The notes beneath the pieces were generated by a model. That model was given only the letters and a program-made list of their open reading frames with translations. It was not told where the DNA came from and made no database searches. A stretch of 64,000 bases of DNA from Berberis thunbergii (taxonomy: Eukaryota; Streptophyta; Magnoliopsida; Ranunculales; Berberidaceae), in the NCBI GenBank assembly GCA_003290165.1, contig QNQO01000524.1, positions 124,001 to 188,000 on the forward strand, written 5' to 3'. The position numbers and the translations under genes were made by a program. Every line of letters starts with the position of its first letter. Positions within the stretch are counted from its first letter, which is position 1. Below are positions 57,355 through 64,000 of this stretch, piece by piece.

Positions 57355-58867
57355 ATTGACCGAATTTAAAGATACTAAAGTATGGGATCGAGTCTTGGAA
57401 AAGATTGAAGGGAGGCTACGAGCATGGAAAAAGAAATATATCTCCAAGGCAGGCAAAGCTACTCAGATCAAGAGTACCATTGCTTCCATTCCAGTTCATA
57501 TGATGCCTCTCTGTCTGGCTCCTTCTTCAGTGGCTCATAGAATTGAAAGGTGTACGAGGAATTTCTTATGGGGCAGCTCGTGGAATCACAAAAGATATCA
57601 CCTTTTGAATGGGAACAAAGTCTGTCAACCTGAGGATAAAGGTGGACTAGGCATAAGAAGGATTAAGGAATTCAACAAAGCTCTTTTGAGCAATGGCTCT
57701 GGAGATTCGGGTCTGAACCTAATGCTTTATGGCGAAGGATCATTGCAGCCAAATATGGTGCCTCCACTGAAGACTGGTTTGCTCATCTCAACATCAGCAC
57801 TTATGGCTGCGGCTTATGGAAGGGTATCATGAACTTCAAGAACCTATTTAATCCCCAAATCTAATTTGAAGTTCACGATGGGTTGAGAATCCAGTTCTGG
57901 AACCACAACTGGTTAGGTAATCAGGCTCTAAAACTAACTTTCTTTGCCATCTTTAATGCTTGCAACAACAAATTTGGCCGCATCAAAGACTTCGTCTCAG
58001 ACTCAGACCCTGCTAATCATCATATTTCCTCCGACTTCCAGCTGCAAAGGAGGCTAAATGATTGGGAAACTCCACAGATGGCTAACCATTTGACTGCCAT
58101 CAAATCCGTCCAACTTGATGAAAAGCCTGATGGCTGGCTATGGGGTGGAAAGAAGAAGCCTTTCACTATCAGAGAATGCTATGAAGACATTGCCTCTACT
58201 CCTCAGTTTTCTCAACCTGAATTGAGAACTCATAAACTCTTTGGTCTGGACAAAAGCAAATCTCCCCAAAAGCCTGCTTCCTCTTTTGGTCCATCATAAA
58301 TGGAAAAGTCCTAACTGTTGAAGATCTCAATAAAAGAGGCTTGTTGATCCCTAATCATTGTATATTATGTGAAGCCCAAGAAACCATTGATCACTTGTTC
58401 TAGAGTTGTGACTCTACGAGGATTTGGAGGAAATGTTTTAATGATTTTCAGATCCATCTCCCCTCCACTGCTTCCTCCCTGATTGAGTGGGTGGAATTGT
58501 GGCACTCCGCCAACCCAATTAGCCTTAATCTTTATCTGGAGGGAAAATTAATATGGAAACGGATTCTCCATGCTTTTGTTTGGATGATATGGAAAGAAAG
58601 GAACAGCAAAATTTTTAAAGATTGCAAGAAAGAAGTAGATACTCTATGGTTAGATATAAAAATCCTCTTATGGGTGTGAGGTGTACTTGGGGTATATTGA
58701 GAAAAAGTCAGTTCCCCCCTGTATGTTTGATTGGGGACCTGTTGCATAATAGTAGCTGACAATGTAAATTTTTTGACCTAGGTCTAGTGGGATTCTCACT
58801 AGCTCCTAGTTTTTATTTCAATACAACTATACTCGTGTTTTGCTGATCAAAAAACAAAAAAAAAAAA
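57355..58867 (+). mobile_element. 5'-truncated LINE, RT C-terminus to poly-A
   Basis: It begins in the block after the RT palm (FKDTKVWDRVLEKIEGRLRA, then WKKKYISKAGKA and IKSTIASIPVHMM). These align with KSKAVWDETIEMMESKLASW / SKAGKLAIVQSTLASIPVF of the 18165 LINE. It continues through FLWGSSWNHKRYHLLNG, GGLGIRRIKEFNKALL, a zinc-binding CILCEAQETIDHLF (about 58357-58400) and WKERNSKIFKD (about 58590), and ends in poly-A (58849-58867). Several frameshifts and stops. No clear TSD. Confidence 0.9.
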
Positions 58868-61288
58868 GTTAAACTCTATTTGACTGCAGGTTGACGGTTA
58901 GTTAGTCGACCATTTAACCATCAATCAACAATTGCCTGACCATTTCGATCACGATTGACCATTGACTCAGGTTTAACTATACACTAATATTTTACTGTGG
59001 GCCATTGACCTAACCATTTGACAAGGTCAAGTTCAGTAATTGTCCACTTATTCAAAAGAAGTAAAGAATAATATAAGCCCGTTCTCCTCCATCTGAAAAT
59101 AATGGTAGCATGTTCACAGGCGTGGTCCTGCCTAGGAAGCACACTGGATATAGATACAGCACCAATACTCCACGGGCATGCTTCGGAGATATATTAAACA
59201 ATGATGAAAAATAAGGATACCTTCATCATATACTATATAATTGAGAATACCCATATCCCGAACCATGTTCTAGATTTCCAAAAGATTAGTATTGTATCTT
59301 CATATCTCATGTCGATACCCTATTTGTAACATCATAACAAGGCCCCCATCCTAGCTTGTCATGCTAAATATATAGTTTAAATAAGTAAAGAAATTGAGAT
59401 ATAAGACATCCTTAGGCCTAAGGGATCTACCATCATTTCAAAATGGAAACCATACATCCAGTATGCAGTTGCAATTTCCCCCACATAACACAACTGGAAT
59501 GAATTGTTATCAAAAACCAGGTTGGAAATCAAATTCTAAAACTCTAAAGTCAAGCAAAAAGAACATTGTGGGGCATCCTCGAGTTGTTAAGTAATCTAAG
59601 AAGATCGGAGAATCGCTGAAATTATATAGTGACTACAAAAGATCTATTGATATTTTCAATATGATGTTGATATTCTATTATTACGTGATCTAGATTAAGA
59701 CTTTTATGATTTTATTCTAGTATGATTTTTAGTCGGGAGAATCTTATTAGTGCTCAAGGGCCTTTTTAGAGTCTAAGAGTTTTTATTTGCTTTGATTTCT
59801 ATGTACGGACCCACTTCACCTATTAATGAGAGTATTGTTTTGGACATTTTGATCAATAAAACTGGTAAGCTTTTTTATCTATTTCTTGAACATCAGTTGC
59901 TAATTCAAGTTTTCTCTCTTTTTGTCACCTATGTAATAATAATATTCTAGTTATAAATAAATAAATAAACACAAAAAAAAACATTGACGCGTGTATGACA
60001 AATAAGTGTGTCGACACTCTTCGACGCAGCACATAGACATGTTTACATAACTTTCTCATAAAAAACACAATAATTATTTCTTTTAAAGGGTCAAACCACC
60101 AAAAGAAAACTCTTGAAATATAGTTCATAAGACTATTTCCTTTAGGGAATGTGGGGTAACAAAACATAATGGTTTCTTTTGTTAACAAAAGACCTATGTA
60201 ATTTATAATGCAACTTTTATTAAATGGGATCCAACCAACACAATAATTAGTTTCCTGCTATGCAATTATCTATTGTGTTTTAGCCTAGATTTTGGCTAAG
60301 TAAGAACTATAACTAAAAAGTGAAGTTTAAAAAATATTAAAAGAAAATAAGATAAAAATAAAGCTTTATATATAAGCAATGTGCCAATTCCCTTTTCCTT
60401 AGGTCGTCGTAATATATCACATACCCTCGTTCATTGTTACATAGTTTTTAACATTGTTGTGTCAAGGTTTCCCTACATCAAAACCCTAAACTCAGATGTT
60501 TGATTCCAGAGTGCCAAGTAAATTCCTCTATTCCGATTTAGTGAAGAACCCAAGATCTATGAATCCCCCATTTAGGAAAAGAAACTTATAATCTATCATT
60601 TGTGAACATTTCAACATTATAACTAGGCTATATCGGAAACGCCATAACCCCACGCCAGGATGGATGCTAAATGCCTCTTAACAACAAAGATTATTTAACA
60701 TTGAAGGAAATTAGAATGGAACGTGAAGAGACAATAACTAATTGAAATTCTTAATTTGGAGTTCTCATCTTTTATCAGTAAAGATCCGGTGAAACTTGCC
60801 TTCTAAACCACCCTTTTCCAACTGTACCAATAATTGAGTTGGAAAATTTGTGGAGAGCAAGAGCGGTGACTTATATATAATGACTACCTATAGAACAAGT
60901 TGTGTTTATCAAATTGATTTTAGGGGCAATATGTTTCAAGGGTTTTGAATTCATTATTTCAACCACATGAGCCACAATGATTTTTTTACACTTCAAGGAC
61001 ACAAAAACACAAAATTTCGAACAAAATTCGCAAATTTGGGGTTTTACATGATTTTTTTAAACGGCCTCACCAACCATCATGGCAATAATAAAAACTGGTT
61101 GTTTCCTGCAGTGATCAAAGCATATATTTTTAAAATTCATAGATTACAAAAATAATTAATTAATCAAAATGGTGTAAATTTGAAATTATATAACCTTACT
61201 AATTAATCATAGTCATATATATTACTTTACTAATTAATCAAATGAATTTAATTTTACAGGCTGCATCACTTATATCACTACAAACAAC
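58868..61288. other. No gene seen
   Basis: AT-rich intergenic DNA; short frames on both strands show no domains. Confidence 0.55.
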
Positions 61289-61437
61289 CTGCGAAAAATC
61301 GGTGCGTCGGTTGGGCCAATTAATTGGTGACTCGCCAATTTTTAACCGAATAATCAGTGACCGCTAAATCCCAACCGATTTCACCCAGTTTGGTTCGGTC
61401 AAACCCCGAATTACGATTAATCAGTGATTTTTCGCAG
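61289..61437. mobile_element. 149-bp MITE-like element with 12-bp inverted ends
   Basis: CTGCGAAAAATC at 61289-61300 is the complement of GATTTTTCGCAG at 61426-61437. The interior has CGGTTGGGCCAATTAATTGG and CCAACCGATTT/GGTTCGGTC repeats. No clear TSD. Confidence 0.6.
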
Positions 61438-62320
61438 CATTAATAACTTAGCTGGCCACCAACCAAATATGGTAGTAACTAAGTAATTGTGAGCAGTATA
61501 AATGTTGGCCACCATTCCAATCCATGGGAGTCAACAAAAAAATTGGACATTGCACGGGTGCTCAAGGACATGTCCCCTTTTGACATGCATCTCGAAAAAT
61601 GATTGTTGAATTGAGTTGAAAATTTAATGCGATAGTCCTGGTAATAATCCACACATTCCCTCATAATTTCAACCCACAAAAAGCAACGAAAAGCATGGTA
61701 AAGCATTGTTCATGTGCAAAGGAGACTAAATTTTTCCGTTATCTCAAGGACTATTTGCCTATTTGGGCTGAAACTCAAACACATATTCCTGGCACTAATC
61801 TGCTTATGTCTTCCTAACCCCACGTGATGCTAGAAAGAAACCCTTGGGGTGCCATTTACACTAACAGAAAATGTAGTTGTCCTTTATAAAGTTGAGACCC
61901 AACTAGACCATTTTCTGCCAAACCCAAGTCGCATTAACATGTACTCACTAAATTTCTAATGGAATTGAAAACCTTCAAGAAATAAAACTCGCACACTCGA
62001 ACTGCCTAGTTTTTTGTTTTCAAATGGTTAGCTCGCATTTTCATTAAGATTTTTTAGATAGGAGGCTAATTCGGCAGAATTCCTTGGTGGTGTTGGCTCC
62101 CTTCACCTTCGGGATTAAGGTGATTAGTGTGAAATTGATCATTCAATCTAGGAATTCATTTGCACTGAAACTGGCAACCTCTCACATTAAATCTTCCTTG
62201 ACTATTGATGCCCAAAGCCACCAAGTGAAGATCTACGTGCCTCCTATTCTGGAAACAAGTCTTTGTAATATTCCATAGTATGGTTAGCTATCATCTCCTC
62301 TTCAATAGCCATATTCCCTT
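61438..62320. other. No gene seen
   Basis: A 64-codon frame at 62084-62278 is not recognised; it may be part of a retroelement. Nothing else is supported. Confidence 0.4.
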
Positions 62321-62323
62321 AGA

Positions 62324-63720
62324 TTATAGGGGGTTCACCGACTTCCCAAATCTTATGTGATTCTCGTGTATGTGGAATAGTTTTGAGGGATAGTCATCAT
62401 ACTTGCCCCATTGATCCCTGCTCTTCATTTCAAACTTAAACTTCACTTTTAAGCATTTTGTCAAGCGATGGTTTCCCTTTGATTTTGTTGTCCGATTCTT
62501 GCTATGCTGATTCTCCTCTTCCACTCCTAGATTTGCAACCAATTTCTTTCTAGTTTCACTGACTAGAGTCTCCAACTTGCCAAATACAGTCCCATTCCAC
62601 TCTTTCAATCTCACTTTCAACTCCTTCCGTTTCCTCCATGATACGAACCCCGCTTTGCCTGAGATTTTGAAACTCTCCTTCAGTTTCCTCTTTAACAAAA
62701 TTGACAAAGTTGAAGTGCTCGAACTACATGAGCTTGAATTGTAATTGTCTTGGCTGTGGTGGTTAAATAATCTTGGATACACTTTTTGTCTCAAAGCATC
62801 TTAAAGCAATCCACAAATTCACCAACCCATTGATTGTTAAAGGAAGCGGTGTAAACTGCTCCCTAATCTGGTTTTGTCTCAAACTTGACCAAGGGAATTA
62901 ACCTACTTTCAAGAAGAAAAAACAAAAAATTTGGCATGCTCATAGTCACCATGAATTAATTTTAGTTTCTTAAACCTTGCTTTACTATAGATTCGCCTTG
63001 TCTCTCCATCCTGTCCCTAACTATGTGCAAGTCCCCAGCAATAACCAAAGGTTCCTTCCAGATCCCATGAATACCCTGCAATTCTTCCCATAGTTGTCCC
63101 CCATCTTCTCTGCCTTTGGTAGATGGGCCTTCATGCAATAATAGTTTAGGTGCTTTTGGAAGGATAGGAATAACAGAATATTTATCGGGATTCATATATC
63201 TATAGATACCTTGCGGATAGAAAAGGTTACTCTTTGGCTTTGGAGTTGTAATTGGGAGAATTTCAGAGACATTTGATTCTCTGATTGTATGTTCATATGG
63301 GATACTATATTATTGAATACATGGAACAGATGTATACCTTTTGTGGAGGGTGTTCACTGTTCTTTTTCCACTGTGCATTCTCCTTCTCTTTTTTAATACA
63401 ATGCATTTATGTTTTGCTGATCAAAAAAAAAAAAAAATCTTCCCATAGTTCTAGTCAACACGTATTCTCCACTGGCCCGTGCACTTTGGTCAACTGTCAC
63501 ACACTCAAACCCTCTATCACTATTTTGGAAACTTAATGATGGAGTGTAACAAGAGTGTCATTTTGGCAATACACTGTTATAACACATTTGTGATCAAGCA
63601 CCCAGATCTGCCAATAGATGGCATAGGTTCCTAACTGTAGAAGTCTTTGCCCCCAGCAGTCTCTCTTCAATTTTGCATTAAAGTCTCCAATAACAGAAAA
63701 AGAAAAAAAAATAAAAAAAA
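62324..63720 (-). mobile_element. LINE ORF2 relic (endonuclease to RT start), minus strand, interrupted
   Basis: Read on minus: a segment from about 63720 with VLDHKC and VTVYCQN, then GPVENTC and LELWED at 63470-63438. After the nested insertion it continues with LWEELQGIHGIWKEPLVIAG, the endonuclease GDxHxVRxxxER region (about 63090-62990), and a region from 62794 with KAGFVSWRKRKELKVRLKEW and NGTVFGKLETLVSETRKKL, ending KSRDQWGKYDDYPSKLFHIH near 62390, just before where RT would begin. This is the usual L1-type ORF2 order. In-frame stops and shifts make it inactive. Confidence 0.8.
63096..63437 (+). mobile_element. 342-bp LINE 3' tail nested in the opposite-strand LINE
   Basis: TCTTCCCATAGTT occurs at 63083-63095 and again at 63438-63450 right after poly-A (63423-63437), a perfect 13-bp target duplication. 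The insertion ends AATGCATTTATGTTTTGCTG ATC plus A's, matching the end of the 57355 LINE (CTCGTGTTTTGCTGATC plus A's). It is therefore a severely 5'-truncated member of that family. Confidence 0.85.
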
Positions 63721-63723
63721 AAA

Positions 63724-64000
63724 TCAGGGTTTGTTTCTTGGAAAATCATTTTCAAGGTAAAATTTTATTTTCCAGTGTTTGATTAGCCACATAAGTAGGA
63801 AACCAATTTTCCGGGTCCAATTGATTTTCCTGGATTTTTTTTCTGACCTCCCCCGCTAAGAAAAAAAAATTCCGGGTAAGCATGAAAACATATAAGAAAA
63901 GTTTTACAAAAAACTCTCAAACTCATATTCAACAAAACCTGATTCCATACTAAGTTTGTAACAATGAAATTACCAATATATCAATGATATATATATTCAG
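63724..64000. other. Possible MITE at the window edge
   Basis: GGAAAATCATTTTCAAGG, TTTTCCAGTGTTTGATTAGC, and AATTTTCCGGG / ATTTTCCTGG look like a family of plant elements with GGAAAAT-rich ends. The element may continue beyond 64000. No coding frame. Confidence 0.3.

Noticed and set aside
62084..62278. 64-codon plus-strand frame beside the minus-strand LINE
   Set aside because: No recognised motif and no start or promoter context; left as unknown sequence.
63096..63437. Twin-priming inversion as explanation for the mixed-strand LINE
   Set aside because: The 13-bp TSD on both sides and continuation of the minus LINE beyond it show a separate nested insertion.

Overview
The window looks like nuclear DNA of a eudicot plant. 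It is AT-rich, its few genes are split by GT-AG introns, and it carries plant-only families: Dof zinc fingers, a DUF1218 membrane protein, defensin-like peptides, and a norcoclaurine-synthase/Bet v 1-like gene. It also holds a stray plastid psaA fragment and a dense mix of plant transposons. I cannot name the species. Most of the sequence is non-genic, and most short open frames are chance or belong to transposons.

Layout. 1-8.7 kb: the 3' part of a split membrane-protein gene on + (probably jagunal-like; exons 1308-1413, 1517-1623, 5407-5476, 5575-5654). Its 3.8-kb intron has collected a LINE relic, a fold-back element and a hAT element. It converges on a complete three-exon DUF1218 gene on - (8526-6775). 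9-18 kb: MITEs, a dead Copia pol, a 1.36-kb hAT element with a perfect 8-bp target duplication, an F-box-like relic and a broken norcoclaurine-synthase-like gene. 18-28.3 kb: an old duplication carrying two decayed defensin-like genes. Copy 1 has a LINE at its left edge; copy 2 has two MITEs. Several insertion sites can be compared with their empty state. Between the copies lie a solo LTR, a gypsy 5' fragment and an RNase H relic.

28-42 kb: low-complexity intergenic DNA, the psaA insertion, and a complete 6.4-kb LTR retrotransposon (31604-38051, 5-bp TSD). That element has a decayed gag, no recognisable pol, and an antisense block of long ORFs. A fourth TSD-confirmed hAT element and a duplicated noncoding repeat follow. 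42-56 kb: two Dof transcription-factor genes on the same strand about 12.5 kb apart, probably an old tandem pair. The second has a 3-codon upstream ORF whose stop overlaps the main start. 57-64 kb: LINE relics, including a 342-bp LINE tail nested in an opposite-strand LINE with a 13-bp TSD.

The genes do not form a pathway or cluster. The plausibly functional ones are the jagunal-like gene, the DUF1218 gene, Dof 1 and perhaps Dof 2. The defensin-like and norcoclaurine-synthase-like loci carry visible lesions as written. All family calls come from reading translations by eye, without database searches.
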